Below, in pieces: positions 1 to 13,139 of a stretch of 64,000 nucleotides of DNA. A program made the position numbers and the translations under genes. This DNA comes from Combretum micranthum. Taxonomy: Eukaryota; Streptophyta; Magnoliopsida; Myrtales; Combretaceae. The notes below the pieces were generated by a model that saw nothing but the letters and a program-made list of their open reading frames with translations, had not been told where the DNA came from and ran no database searches. Location of the stretch: contig JAMXBD010000013.1 of assembly GCA_024138025.1 (NCBI GenBank), positions 1,798,001-1,862,000 on the forward strand, written 5' to 3'. Positions within the stretch are counted from its first letter, which is position 1. Every line of letters starts with the position of its first letter.

Positions 1-32
1 ACATGAGTAATCTTTTTTTTTCTATCATAAAT

Positions 33-1275
33 CGAGCCTAAAAATATTGAAGAAGCCTTAAAAGATGAATTTTGGATAGATGCTATGCAAAAAGAATTAA
101 ACCAGTATACAATAAATGATGTTTGGAAATTGGTTCCTAGACCTAAAAGTAGACCTGTTATTAGAACCAAATGGATATATAGAAACAAGCTTGATGAATC
201 TAGTATAATAACAAGAAACAAGGCTAGATTAGTTGCTAAATGTTATAATTAAGAAGAATGAATAGATTTTGATGAAACCTTTGCCTTGTTTGCTAGACTA
301 GAATCTATAAGAATGCTTTTAGCAGTTGCTGCACTTAAGAATTTTATTCTTTTTCAAATGGATGTCAAAAGTGCTTTCTTAAATGGTTTTATAAAAGACA
401 AAGTTTATGTAGAGTAACCACCGGGTTTTGAAAATAATGAATTCCTTGATCATGTTTTTAAATTAAATAAAGCTCTTTATAGACTAAAGCAAGCTCTTAG
501 AGCTTGTTATGAAAGACTTAGTAGCTTCCTTTTAAACAATGGATTTTCTAGAGGAAAAATTGATACAACTCTGTTTATTAAAAACCACAAGTCAGATATA
601 TTGATTGTGCAAATCTATGTAGATGACATTGTGTTTGAAGCTACTAATATGAGTCTTATAAATGAATTTATAAAATCCATGAAGAGTGAGTTTTGAAAGA
701 GCATGGTTTGAGAACTCAATTATTTTCTAGGCCTTCAAATAAAACAATATGAAAATGGAACATTAATCAATCAATCAAAACATACAAGAGATCTGTTGAA
801 AAGGTTTAAAATGGATAATTGTAAAACGAGACCCACACTTAAAAGCATAAATATAAAACTTGATAAAGATGAAAAGGAACAAAATATGTGTGAAAAGCTT
901 TATAGAGGCATGATAAGTAGTTAATTTATTATATTTAACAGCTTTTAGAATTGATATCATGTTCTCAGTGTGTGTATTTGCACGATTTCAATCTTATTTC
1001 AATCTTACCTAAAAGAATTATACTTGAGTGTAGTAAAACGTATTTTCAAGTATCTTGCATGCACGATTGAAATTGGCTTGTGTTATCCAAAGTTCACCTC
1101 TTTTAATCTAATTAGATACTCTAATGCTGACTTTGTTGGGTGTAAAGTAGATCGAAAAAGCACAAGCGACACATGTCACTTTCTTGGAAATTCTTTAATA
1201 TCTTAGCACTCAAAGAAGCAAAACTCTATTGCACTTTCAACTACTAAAGCTGAATATATAGCTGTTGGTAGTTTT
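33..1275 (+). mobile_element. Ty1-copia pol remnant (RT/RNase H), decayed
   Basis: Translation across several frames gives a copia reverse transcriptase followed by RNase H. The start resembles the conserved EALKDEFWIDAMQKEL segment. It is followed by KWIYRNK, FQMDVKSAFLNG, the catalytic block QIYVDDIVF near 617-647, and NYFLGLQI. The RNase H part includes KVDRKSTSDTCHFLG (about 1144-1185) and ends near STTKAEYIAVG. In-frame stops occur near 250, 258, 415, 693 and 708, so nothing is translatable. Homology begins at the window edge and ends near 1275. No LTR is visible at the right, so this is a truncated relic. It is a different lineage from the copia elements at 4.8 and 28.2 kb. Confidence 0.9.
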
Positions 1276-1326
1276 CTTTTCGTTTCTTTTTCAGTTGGCC
1301 CTATTTTAAGATTTCTTCCTATACCG

Positions 1327-1745
1327 CTATCATTTCAATTGACGAACATATATCATGCAATTTCCTACCATAATTATTAATGTATGTAATAAAATATTTA
1401 CTCTATCAAACAATGAAAATCAGATTGTCATGGATTTTAGCAAAAAACCATACACTATTCGGCATAAATGTTAATATCTCTAATATCATGTTGATTGGCC
1501 ATAATAAATCATGGAATTTCTTTCTATAATTATTATTATTATTATTGTAGGCAATTAAACATTTATTGTTTAAATTTACTAAAGATAATTTTAGCTAAAA
1601 ATGCATAATCAAGTATTAATATGTCCAATATCATTTTGATTGGTCTATTATAATCGTGAAATTTCTTCCATAATTATTATTGTAAGTAATAAAATTTAGT
1701 CTATACAATAATAAAAAATAGATTTTTAGATAAAAATGCATTAAA
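1327..1745. repeat. Three degenerate tandem units of about 150-160 bp
   Basis: A unit containing a segment like ATATCATGTTGATTGGCCAT, then ATGGAATTTCTTTCTATAAT and an ATT-rich tail, appears three times in a row, starting near 1340, 1490 and 1645. The copies differ by substitutions and small indels. No coding potential is visible. The origin is unknown; the block may be an internally repeated MITE or a local satellite. Confidence 0.5.
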
Positions 1746-3200
1746 TTTTTTGAGTAACCAGCAATAACGTTTTTGTCAATCGGCAAATTTTTACATTCCA
1801 TTCGTGGGATTGTAAAGTCAATAATTTAACTATCAAACTAAATAAAAAAATTGATATGTTAATAATTTAACTATCAAACTAAATAGAAAAATCGATATAT
1901 TTTTCAATGATGCTATCACGGTTGTCTAAGAGCCTAAGCTATTAAATATCTTACGAGACTATCTATATATATTCTATCTATTCTTTGTTACTAAGCCGGT
2001 ATTCCCTACTTTTCAACTCCACACTCTTTTTTATCCTTTAAAGTTTAAAATTACTTATATACTTTATAATATTTTATCTAAATTAACTTAAACAAGCTAA
2101 TAAACACTTAGTGGGAAGACTTTTCTCTAAAAACTAGTGAAAATTACAGTAACTATGGACAGTTATTTTTTTAAAAAATAATGATTATAATCCTTTTTAA
2201 AACATTATATTATATTATATTACATTATATTATATTATATCAATACATCCATTTCACCCCACAATTTTTTACCAGAATTTTTCATTAATTACCCAAATAT
2301 ATCATTTGCTATTACTAATTCCCTATTTAAACTGCCACATCCTCCATATAAACCTATCAACAATATTAACTTATTTTTTATTCCATTGATTTATAACTTC
2401 CATCAGACTATCTTTATTTTTAGGTAAGAACAAACTTGTTAAGTATTTTTATAATCCTTTCTAAGCAAATGCATCTTAAACTATATATATATAAACCAAT
2501 CAGAGCATACAGGTTAATTAATAATTATTTTATTGAGTATATTATTGCATTTAATTCTTGTCCACGTCGTTAATGAACCTCTGCAAGTATCTATAAATGT
2601 TAAATGGTCTCACTTATAAAACAACATTATTGATTTTTCTCTCCATATGAATCAATTCAACAAATTTTTTATTATTTGAAATTTAATTTTATAAAGGATA
2701 TTTATATCAGGATAAATAATTAATGTTTGAAAGAAAATTGAAAAGAAATGGTCATGTCGTCTCGAATGGAATGGATTGAAATAAAAAGAATTGAAAGAAA
2801 TGGAATGAAATGGATTGAACAAGAGAATGACAACTCCATTCTTATGGACACATTCACGGAATTGAATGATTATATAATATGATTTTTTAAAAAGTATCAT
2901 TCATAATAAATGTAGATAATAAATATGTATAGAATAAAAATATAATTAAAATAATAATAATTAATAGAAATAGAATGAAATCACGATTCTACTTTTATAA
3001 AAGCGAAATCGAACTCCTTCTAGAAGTTGTGATAGTTGATTTTAAGGAATTATAATTCTAACTTTTAGAAATGTTTTCAAATATTGGAAGATCGCGATTC
3101 GATTCCGGTGATTCCTGCCAAACTAGCAGGAGAAAAAGAGAACATTTATGATAAGGCGGCTTCCTAGTTCTATCCTTGAAAAAGATAACCTATCTCTGTC
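1746..3200. other. AT-rich intergenic DNA with small repeats
   Basis: No gene is recognisable. The stretch holds a 41-bp direct tandem duplication (1820-1860 and 1861-1901, unit beginning AATAATTTAACTATC), a short TATAT microsatellite near 2205-2240, and a purine-rich run of repeated GGAATG/GAATTG words at 2760-2830. Confidence 0.5.
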
Positions 3201-3210
3201 CTTCTTGCAC

Positions 3211-3219
3211 TATAAATAG
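3211..3219 (+). promoter_or_regulatory. TATA box of the BBE-like pseudogene
   Basis: TATAAATAG lies 75 bases upstream of the pseudogene's ATG, at the same place as the TATA boxes of the two intact paralogues. The promoter element is a good consensus match even though the coding region is dead. Confidence 0.6.
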
Positions 3220-3800
3220 GACCACCTCCAACATGCAAAATGAACATAACTATAAACAGGGCAAAATAAAGAAAGCAACTTTACAATGACCATAGAAAAA
3301 TCTATATTGATGTCCTTATTTTTCTGCCTTCTTCTTTCACTTCCATTGGTGATGTTATGTTATCAAACTCACCAAGATTTTCTTCAATGTCTTTCGCTCC
3401 GTTCAGAAAATTCAAGTTCAATGACAAAAGTAATATAAACTTCTTTCAACTCGTCTCTCTCTTCAGTCCTAGACGTTTCCCTTCAAAACCTCAGATTCTT
3501 GAACGCCTCAAAACCTGCGGTCATCGTAACCCCACTACAAGTTTCCCACATTCAGGCATCCGTATGTTGTTCTCAGAAATACGGATTGCAAATAAGAATA
3601 AGAAGTGGTGGTCATGACTACGAGGGTCTATCTTATGTTTCCGAGACTCCATTTGTCATTATTGACATGGTAAATCTTCGGTCTATTGATGTTGACGTTG
3701 AGAACGGGCTGCATGGGTTCAATCAGGAGCACTTGTCGGAGAACTTTATTATAGAATTGCTAAGAAAAGTCGAACACTTGGCTTTCCAGCCGAAACATGA

Positions 3801-4001
<201 letters not shown>

Positions 4002-4758
4002 TAGAAAATTGAGCTAGTTGTTGTTCCATTCACTGTCACATTTTTTAGTCCTGTTCGAACCTTAGAGCAGAATGCGACAGAACTAGTTTATAAGTGGCAA
4101 CAAGTGGCAGCAAATAGTCTTCCTAAGGATTTATTCATGAGAATATTCGTGCAAGGTTCTAATAATGGACCAAGTGGAAATCGAACTATCCTGGCTATCT
4201 TCGAATCTCTCTATCTTGGGAAGGTTGGTGATCTTTTGCAAATTATGAATGAGAGCTTTCCCGAGCTCAACCTGACACGAGATGGTTGTACCTAAACGAG
4301 TTGGATCGGGTCAACCCTCCACTTTGCAGGGTTCTCTAATCAAACATCGTTAGAAGTATTGTTCAACAGGACATCCAACACCAAGAACTACTTCAAAAAC
4401 AAATCGGATTATGTTAAAAAGCCAATTCCTAAAAGTGGACTAGGAAAATTATGGGAGTGGCTTTTACAGGAAGACCACGGTGCCGCTGCGCCAATGATTT
4501 GGAGCCCTTATGGAGGAATAATGAATGAGATTTTGGTGTCTGCAATTACTTTTCCTCATACAGCCGGAAATCTGTATAATATCCAGTACATAACTTCGTG
4601 GGCGCAAGAAGGAGGGGAGGTTTCGGAAAGGCACATAAGTTGGATCCGAAGGTTTTATACATATGTGGCTGAATATGTATCCCGTTCTCCGCGGGAAGCA
4701 TACCTTAATTATAGGGATATTGACATTGGAATAAATAATTTTAATAACACAGCCTATG

Positions 4759-4978
4759 TGAAAACTAATCAACGAACAATGAAGATTGATTGATTTCTTA
4801 CTAAGAGAAGAGCGATGTAAACCGAGGTTCCATGAGACAAAGCGGAATAAAGTTGAAGAATGTATTGTATTTTTGTTACAGAACTTATCTACAGAAACAA
4901 TATATATATGCACGTGTAAACAAGAATCACGTGACAGATAGCTATACAAGTCCCACATACATAAAATATATGTCAACA
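4759..4978 (-). repeat. Copia LTR (3' LTR of the element), 220 bp
   Basis: It pairs with 9363-9606 and has TG..CA termini. It contains two CACGTG palindromes, at 4911-4916 and 4928-4933, beside a TA-rich tract that could act as a TATA region on the minus strand. Confidence 0.93.
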
Positions 4979-4986
4979 TCCCTCCC

Positions 4987-7709
4987 TTAAGTGGGACTTT
5001 GTAAAAGTCCCAACTTGACACAAGATGAACGAAGAAGAGCAACACTGACTGGTTTTGTCAAAAAATTTGCCAATTGTTGGGCAGAAGGGACATGAATGAT
5101 GGAAAGAAGACCAGACTCAATATGATCATGGGTGAAGTTCACATCAATTTCAATGTGTTTAGTTCTTGCATGAAAATAAGGATTTTCAGCAATTTTCATA
5201 GCATATTTATTGTCTGTCATTAAAGGCACTGATAGAGACAATGGAATGTGGAAATCTTTGAACAAATATGACAACCATAATAATTCTTTTGATGTAGATG
5301 CAATACTTCTATACTCAGCCTCAGCCGATGAGGTGGAAACTATTGATTGCTTCTTCGTCTTCCATGAAATAAGAGAGGAACCTAAGAAAAAGAAAACCTG
5401 TTAAAGATTTCCGATCAACCCAAGAAGATGCCCAATCAGCATCAGAAAAGGCTCTCAACGTCAGTAGAGATGTTGAAGAATAAAATAACCCCAAATCAAT
5501 AGAACCCTTCAAATATTTGAGAACATGAATAGCAACTTGGAAATGACAGACTCTTGGTTGAGAAACATACTGGCTAAGTTGTTGAACCGAATATGAAAAA
5601 TTAGGACGTGTTATTGTCAAATATAAAAGCCGTCCAACAATTCTGCTATACAAGTTGGGATCAGAAAGAAATTCACTAGTAGAATCATCCAGATGACAGT
5701 TAGAAGGAAAGGGAATATGCATGGGCTTGGCACTAGTAAGACCAACATCTTTTAAAATATATAAGGCAAATTTCCTCTGATTAAGATGAAAACCATTGTG
5801 AGTTCTACAAATTTCCAAGCCAAGGAAAAACCTGACATCCCCAAGATCCTTGATAGAGAATGCAGTATGTAAAGAATTTTTCAAATCTGCAATATCGTCC
5901 AAAGAATCACCCGCTACTAACACATCATCAACATAAACTAAAATAGAAAGAAAACCACGAACAGTATGTTTGGTAAACAAGGAATAATCAGTATGAGATT
6001 GACCAAAACCTTGACCAAGTAAACGCCTTATGAGCTCCTTATTCCATTGACGCGATGCTTGCTTAAGCCCATATAAAGACCTAAGTAATTTGCAAACGCG
6101 TCCAGCTAGAACATCTGATCTGTCAGATGGTTTCATATTGATATCCTTAGTGATATGCCCATGTAGAAAAGCATTGTTGATGTCGAACTGATGTACATAC
6201 CATCCTTTAACTGATGCAAGAGCTAAAATCAAGTGAATAGTAGAGAGTTTAGCAACAAGAGCAAAAGTATATGTATAATCTATGCCTTCGATTTGATTAT
6301 ACCCCTTAGCAACCAAGCATGCTTTATATCTTTCAATTCTACCATTAGCCATATACTTAACTTTGTAAATCCATTTACTACCTATTGCTTGTTTTCCTGG
6401 TGACAAATCTAAAACCACCCATGTATTATTAGACTCAAGAGCTAAAAGCTCCTTTTGCATAGCTTCAACCCACTTTGGATCTTGCTTAGCATCATGATAG
6501 TTAGTTAGTTCATGTATAGTAAAAAAATTCGCTAAAGAAGCCACGTAATAAGAGGGATATTGGGCAAAAGTGTTTGGTTGAAACAAAGGATAAACAGAAG
6601 GATGAGAAGGATTTATTTCAGCAGAAACATTGGACTGAACCATATGAACAAAATCCTTAAGCCATTGTGGAGTTTTCTTAATTCTTGTTGATTGACGTGT
6701 ATGAACAGGAGGATCAGGAGAAGGATTAAGACATGACATATCTGGTATAGAAGAAGATGGTGTAGGTAAAACAGAAGGTGAAGGTGTGTCAAGATCAGAA
6801 GGAAAAGATATCGTCTTTAAAAACAAATGAGAATTTGTTGAAGGGGAAATTGAACCAGATGAAGATAAAGAAAAAGGAAAGATGTCCTCATGAAATTGAA
6901 CATCTCGACTTACAAAAATTTAATGAGATTGAAGATCATAGAGTTTATACCCCTTTTGTCCATAAGGATATCATAGGAATACACATCTTCTACTTTATGG
7001 ATCAAATTTATCTCGTTTATGACTTATAGTAGAAGCATAACAAAGACAACCTATAACTCTCAGATTATGACAAGATGGGGGTTTCTTCTATAACATTTCA
7101 TATGGTGACTTCCAATGAAGATCTTGAAGAGGCATTTTATTTACAAGATGAGCAGCAGCCAAGATACATTCTCCCCAAAAGGATTTTGGTAATTGAGCAT
7201 GAAATCTCAAAGCTCTTGCTATGTCAAGAATGTGTCTATGTTTTCTCTCAATAACCCCATTTTGTTGAGGAGTATAATTGATACTCCTCTGATGTAAACT
7301 TCCCAAATTACGAAACAAAGCTTGACATTCAATGGAAATAAACTCTGAACCATTATCTGTTCTAATAGTTTTGGGAATTTGTTTAAAATGACTCCGAACA
7401 AACTGAACAAACTAAAATATATAAGTGTATGTTTCACTCTTATGTTTCTTCAAATATGTCCAAGAACATCTTGTATGATCATCTACTATGGTCAAGTATA
7501 TTAAAAGGACCCCATATATCCATATGTAACAGTTCAAAGGGTACAAACGTACAACTAGTAATTGAAACAAAAGGAAGTTTATGAAACTTAGCTAACAAGC
7601 AAGCATCACAAACAAAATTGGATTTATTATAACTGGGAATTTCAACAAGATGAGACAAAGAATTCAAAGAAATATGTCTAAGTCTTTTATGCAAAAGTTC
7701 AAAAGACAT
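4987..7709 (-). pseudogene. Copia pol: integrase, reverse transcriptase, RNase H (broken)
   Basis: On the minus strand, 7709-7479 carries the GAG-pre-integrase zinc-binding segment (LLHKRLRHISLNSLSHL, then CDACLLAK). Region 7437-7088 carries integrase core parts, including YTPQQNGVIERKHR and SFWGECILAA. The 501-codon open frame 6826-5321 is reverse transcriptase, with WVEAMQKELLALE, FDINNAFLHG and the catalytic ILVYVDDVLVAG block. RNase H follows (WVDRKSLTGF) and continues after a frameshift in 5274-4987 (ARTKHIEIDVNFTHD, LANFLTKP). Protease and part of integrase are damaged between 8040 and 7710. The RT frame is long and still open, but the polyprotein as a whole is interrupted. Confidence 0.92.
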
Positions 7710-8325
7710 AGAAGTAGACTTCTTGTGAGAAACTTCATCAGTGTTTATAGTACTGACATTAGGAACAGAAATACAAGAATTAAAATCTTCATTTAGACTC
7801 TTGGAATGAAGAACATATAGACCAGAACAACCTTCTGCTGAAACAATGATTTCTTTAGTAAAATGGTCCTAGAAAAAATAAAAGTTTGATTCAAAAGAGA
7901 TAGTCAATGGCTGTTTAGAAAGAAGACTACTGATAGACAAGAGATTAAAAGAAAATTTAGGTACAAACAGGAAATGACATAAGGTTATGCGATCATTAAT
8001 TTTAATATCTCCAACGATGTTAACAAGTTTCTCTCGTCCATTTGGCATTTTTATTTAAACATAAGAAGGTAATTTGTATTGATAGAGAAGAAGTGATGAA
8101 TAAGGTGTAATGTGGTCTGATGCTCTTGAATCTACTACCATTTATCAACCAATCTATCTAAATTAGATGCTAAGGAAAGAGTATTACCTGCAAAATTCAC
8201 ATGACATGTACCGGCTGTTGATGTTTCTTTCAAAGCCTTAAAAACTTCTTGACATATCTTGGACATCAATTTTGTATTGGTATTGTTTCCTGATGATGTT
8301 CCTGCATTTTCATGAACAAAAGAAT

Positions 8326-9282
8326 CTATAATAAAATCAAGTTGAGTGTCCAACGTTTCAACTGTGGCTGCATTTGAGGAACATTTGTTTTGCTCTGTTT
8401 AGCCCCCTTATACCAATATGGAAAACCTACAATCCCAAAGCATCTATCCTTTGTATGTCCTGTCTTTTTGCAATGAACACAATAATACCTTCCCTTTCTT
8501 TCTTTCCTATAAAAAATAGAAGACTTAGATACATTCTTTGTCAGAAAAGTTGCACTTAAAACCTCTGATCCATTTATAACTTGTGACATTTTCTTTTGTT
8601 GTTCTACTTGACAAATCAAGTAATAAGCTCTACTAATAGAGGGAAGTGGATCCATTGAAAGAATTTGACTTCTTACATGCTTAAAAACATCATTTAAACC
8701 CATCAAAAATTGCATCAGACAATTTCTATTTTCAAGTGTCTGTAATTTTGATTTAAAATCACATTCACAACGATTAAAGGCTCCACAATTACATATAGGA
8801 TATTCCCCAAGACTATTGTGTTCATCCCAAATTTTCTTCAATTTGTGAAAATATTCTATAATAGAAAATCCTCCTTATTTGATATTTGAAATTTCAAATT
8901 GCAACTGATAAACCCGTGGCCCACTTGATACTCTAAAATGATCAATTAAATCATTCTATAGTTCTTTTGAAGATTGAGCATACATGAAAGCCTCTGCTAA
9001 ATCTTTAGTCATAGTATTCAAAAGTCAGCATCGTATCATACAATCATTCCTAGTCCGTTTTTCAAGTTCAAAACCATTGTCATCACGTTTAACATATTTG
9101 CCATCTATAAAACCTAATTTTGCTTTCATTCCTAGGGCTAAACGTATAGATCTACTCCATCCTTGGAAATTCAAACAATTCAACACTACATTAGTAAGAA
9201 GAACTCCAGGATTATCAGATCCTGAAAGATAATATGGATTGCTATTGGAATTCTCAGTCGAAGAATTTGCAAATTTTGACAT
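8326..9282 (-). pseudogene. Copia gag with zinc knuckle (broken)
   Basis: Minus-strand gag starts at the ATG at 9282 with a copia gag N-terminus (NPYYLSGSDNPGVLL, FQGWSRSIRLALGMKAKLGF). It is interrupted near 9025 and continues in the frame 8841-8326. That frame includes a CX2CX4HX4C zinc knuckle (YYCVHCKKTGHTKDRC, about 8490-8440). Gag would normally form the particle and bind RNA. Here it lacks a continuous frame. Confidence 0.88.
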
Positions 9283-9362
9283 TATGAAAATATATCAAAA
9301 CAAGATGCAAAAAAGAATAGCAATACCAATCAAATCGATCAATGAACCTTGGCCTAATACCA

Positions 9363-9736
<374 letters not shown>

Positions 9737-9900
9737 TAGAAGAAAGCAATCCATACATGGAGCTTCTAAAAGGTGCATAAATAAGTTAGATGTCATATTT
9801 AAGTGAAATGTGATGTTGTTTTTGTCAGTTTTATTGTTGTTTATTGTCACATAACACATCTTGCAATAATATTTATATATCTACCATTGATGATTTTATC

Positions 9901-10150
9901 TAGGGCTGTAAATGAAACGAACCTTAGAAGACTCAGGTTTAACTCGTTTAAAAATTATTGAGTTTAAGCTTGAGTCGAGTTTTCTTATTAAACTTGAAAT
10001 TGAGACTCAAGCTCAGCTTGTTTAGCCAAATGAGATTTGTTTAGAACTTGAACTCAACTCATTTACAAATTAAGCTCAAGCCGAGCTTTTTATCAAGTTT
10101 ATTGAGCTTGAAATTTAAACTTGAGTTCAATTAAAGTAGATTTAGTAATT
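9901..10150. mobile_element. Probable hAT-type MITE fragment
   Basis: It starts TAGGGCTGTAAATGAAACGA, a terminus typical of plant hAT-derived MITEs. Repeated GAGCTTGAG/CTCAAGCTC words follow and can fold back on themselves. I could not find the other terminus or a target duplication, so it may be truncated. Confidence 0.4.
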
Positions 10151-11415
10151 GAATTAGGTGATTAGTTTCAATCAACTTGGTTTAGATTAATATACTAGGT
10201 AAAACCATAAAAAGAAAGTACTACATAATTTCTAAAATACGTCTAATTTAGAATTAGTGTAAATAATAGTATAAGTTATACCATAATTAATATGGTGAAT
10301 ATATTGTTTCAAATATCTTATTTTCGGAACTAATAAAAGAATAAATTGATTAATTAATAAAATTGGATAACCATTACAAATTGGAAGACTTCTCTTATAA
10401 ATTCCATAACTTTAATCATGAGAAAATAATATATATATATATAAAGATAAAATTCCTAGTTAAATAAGTAGAGAGTATACCAGAATTGATAACTAGGACC
10501 TGAAAGAATACCGTCAATATCGTTATATAAATAACAAAACAATAATAAATATCTGTTATTTCATTTTCATAGGAAAAATAGATCAATTCTTGGATTTCCA
10601 ACAGCATATTTCGATAGTTAAGCTAGGACCACAGGTGAGTTACTTTGACCTTATCATACTGTTTGTGCTTGTAGTATAGCTGCATTTATAATAATAATAT
10701 ATCAAACTAATATGCATGTGGGGTTTGGGTATATTGCATGATGTTTGGTGTATGCTTGATTGCTAAAATTATCCTATTATAAGTGATAAGTTTATTGTAT
10801 GATAATTACTGTATGAAGCATGTTGATATTGTTTGTAAATTGCATGATCACCTTAAACCTGACTAAAAACTAATGACACCATAAAAGCAAATGATCATGC
10901 ATTACACGATTTGCATAAACAACATATGAGTAAGTGGCAGCCTACTACGTGTTAGTATTTCGACCCTCTGATAATGCTTGGTTGACCTAGGCTAAAAGCT
11001 ATTGGATCAACATATGATTACCTTTGAGCTATCAATGCTATAGAAACTAAATGGTAAACGAAGGACGTCGCTTATGGTATCGGTTTGAAAGGACTAACAC
11101 TTAGTGGAGTTTTTAAGGCTAAAAATAGGAAATGAGAGATTTAAGATATGGTTAATTTAAAGAGATAATTAAAGTGAGTGTTATTGTATTCCTGTATGCT
11201 TAGTCTCTCCTGGGTAGGTAGGCCATAGCACTGTGAGTGTTATTATACTTGTTTGTTATTGTTTGATGTGTAGTCTGGTCAGGTTATCTCACTGAGCCAG
11301 TGGTTTGCTCACTCCCTAACAGTTTTTGTGCAAAACTAATACTAGCTGGAATTGGGCTAGCTAGGAATGTGTGAAGAGAGCTTCTCCAACAAAAACTATG
11401 GAAGATAGAAAAATA
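10151..11415. other. No gene; LTR-like non-coding sequence
   Basis: The stretch is AT-rich with stops in all frames. Parts such as 11200-11340, with alternating GTTATTGT and CTCACT words, look like the U3/R part of a plant gypsy LTR. I could not find a partner copy or termini. A TA microsatellite lies at 10428-10443. Confidence 0.35.
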
Positions 11416-11423
11416 GGTTATGA

Positions 11424-12079
11424 TAGAGCTTGGTACCGGAACCATCGGTTCACAGTTCCTCATTTCGTGGAACCGGAACCAGAATCGCCAGAGCTAGGGC
11501 GATTCATGATTCCACAGAACAGCCGGTTCTGGTAGTTCCGGTTCTGGTTCCATGGGAACAGTGAACCAGTTTTTTTTAAAATTAATTAAAAAAAACCCTA
11601 AAATCAACAAAAGCAATTACAACTTATTTATGCCCAAAATAAACATTTAAAAATTTTCCAAATAAAATATAATGGTTAGCAAATAATAAACACAATTACG
11701 GAATACATAGTAGTTGATTAACTTACAGGCAAATGATGACGAGTAAATTTCATTGCGCCAGACATTACATATTACCTCCACAACAACATGAACATACTAA
11801 CTAGTACAACAACAAATAACTAATCGTATATTTTTTGTTGTTGTTTTTTTTTTAATTTCTCGAGAAGCCAGGTCGGAACCATCGGTTCCGAGACTGGAAT
11901 AGCGGTTTCCGACTCAGTAGAATCGTCGATTCATTTTGGACGAACCGCTAGGACCTACTGGTTCCAGCGGGTCCTCTGGCGGTTCATAATCATCCCTGAC
12001 GAGGCGGTTCCCGAGGATGGAACCACTGGAGACAGTTTGGGGCGGTTCGCGATTCAGAACAGTCCCGTGCCGATATCTA
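11424..12079. mobile_element. hAT-type MITE, 656 bp, with perfect 8-bp target duplication
   Basis: The element begins TAGAGCTTGGTACCGG and ends with the near-inverted CCCGTGCCGATATCTA. It is flanked by the identical octamer GGTTATGA at 11416-11423 and 12080-12087. An 8-bp duplication and a TA-starting inverted repeat are diagnostic of the hAT superfamily. Both subterminal regions (11424-11570 and 11865-12065) are GC-rich and full of GGAACC/GGTTCC words in both orientations, while the centre is AT-rich. There is no transposase frame, so it is non-autonomous. Confidence 0.88.
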
Positions 12080-12373
12080 GGTTATGATAAACTTTGAGTG
12101 TAAATTAGATAAATTGCATGACAATTGAAATTTGTAAGTTGTAAATTTCAAACCTATTTTCATTATTTAGTAGGGGATACCGATTCTTTGCGAACTTGGT
12201 AGAAAGTGAAAAATTGGATTCCATAGTTGAAATCTAATAATATAATATATCATTTATATATTGATAAATAAATAGAATCTTGTACACTTTGACTTATAAG
12301 ATGGCTCTCATATTACGGGTGCACATGTGGTATGATAGCTTTAGATTAATCCTACTAGGCCCCCCTTTTGAGG

Positions 12374-12730
12374 CGTGATAGCTTTGATAAGTCTTTGTTC
12401 TTGTTATTGAAGAAAGTTTTGAGACATTTGATAAAATTCCTTTCTTTGTGTTTGTCTTTCATCATTGAGAACAAATTCATTGAGTTCTTATCAACTTTGT
12501 GATCGTGGCAAGCAACCTATTCTTGTCAATCATTGTGATTATGATGAACAAACCATTCAATCTTTCTTGTGTGTCACATCAAGAGAGAAAGACTGTAGTT
12601 CGAGTATTTTTGGTGCGTCATATCCATCAATAACGTCGCTCATATCCTTTATTTTTTATTATGTCCAAATTATAAAAATTAAATTCGCTATGGTTCACCA
12701 ATCATCTCGGTATAAAAAATTATAGGCACA
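12374..12730 (+). repeat. 5' LTR of the non-autonomous element
   Basis: It aligns with 14528-14885 over its full length, including TTGTGATCGTGGCAA and the 3' end TATAGGCACA. The short open frame at 12465-12725 is LTR sequence, not a gene. Confidence 0.75.
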
Positions 12731-12738
12731 TCATCTTT

Positions 12739-12750
12739 TGGTATCAGAGC
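12739..12750 (+). other. Primer-binding site, initiator-Met tRNA type
   Basis: TGGTATCAGAGC matches the usual plant LTR-element primer site and sits just inside the left LTR. Confidence 0.8.
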
Positions 12751-13139
12751 ACAATTGCGACAATAGGATATTTCGTAAATGCAAGATCTAATTTTTTTGT
12801 GTTATTATGCATAGAGTGAAGGTTTCAAATTAGGGTTTGTGTTGTTCATGTGTGATTGTTACGTGTTGGTATTGTGAATGAAATCTACGATTTATGTGAT
12901 GATCAAATTTAAGATTTTCATCCTTATTGTGCCTGATTTGTGTGTTTAGGGTTTGGTTGGTGTGATAAAAAAAAATTTGGATTTTATGTTAATGATGGAG
13001 ATGAGAAAGTGTGAAGATTCTATTGCTTATTAATTGCAAAAATTTCAATCCATAGTCAATAAGTGGTATTCACCCCAGTCTAATGATATTGTCGAGGTAA
13101 AGGAATCTAAATCCATTGAGATAGATGATGATGATCGTT

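Noticed and set aside
4464..5045. A 193-codon minus-strand frame across the BBE pseudogene and copia LTR
   Set aside because: Antisense to the BBE reading frame and running into an LTR; no independent motif.
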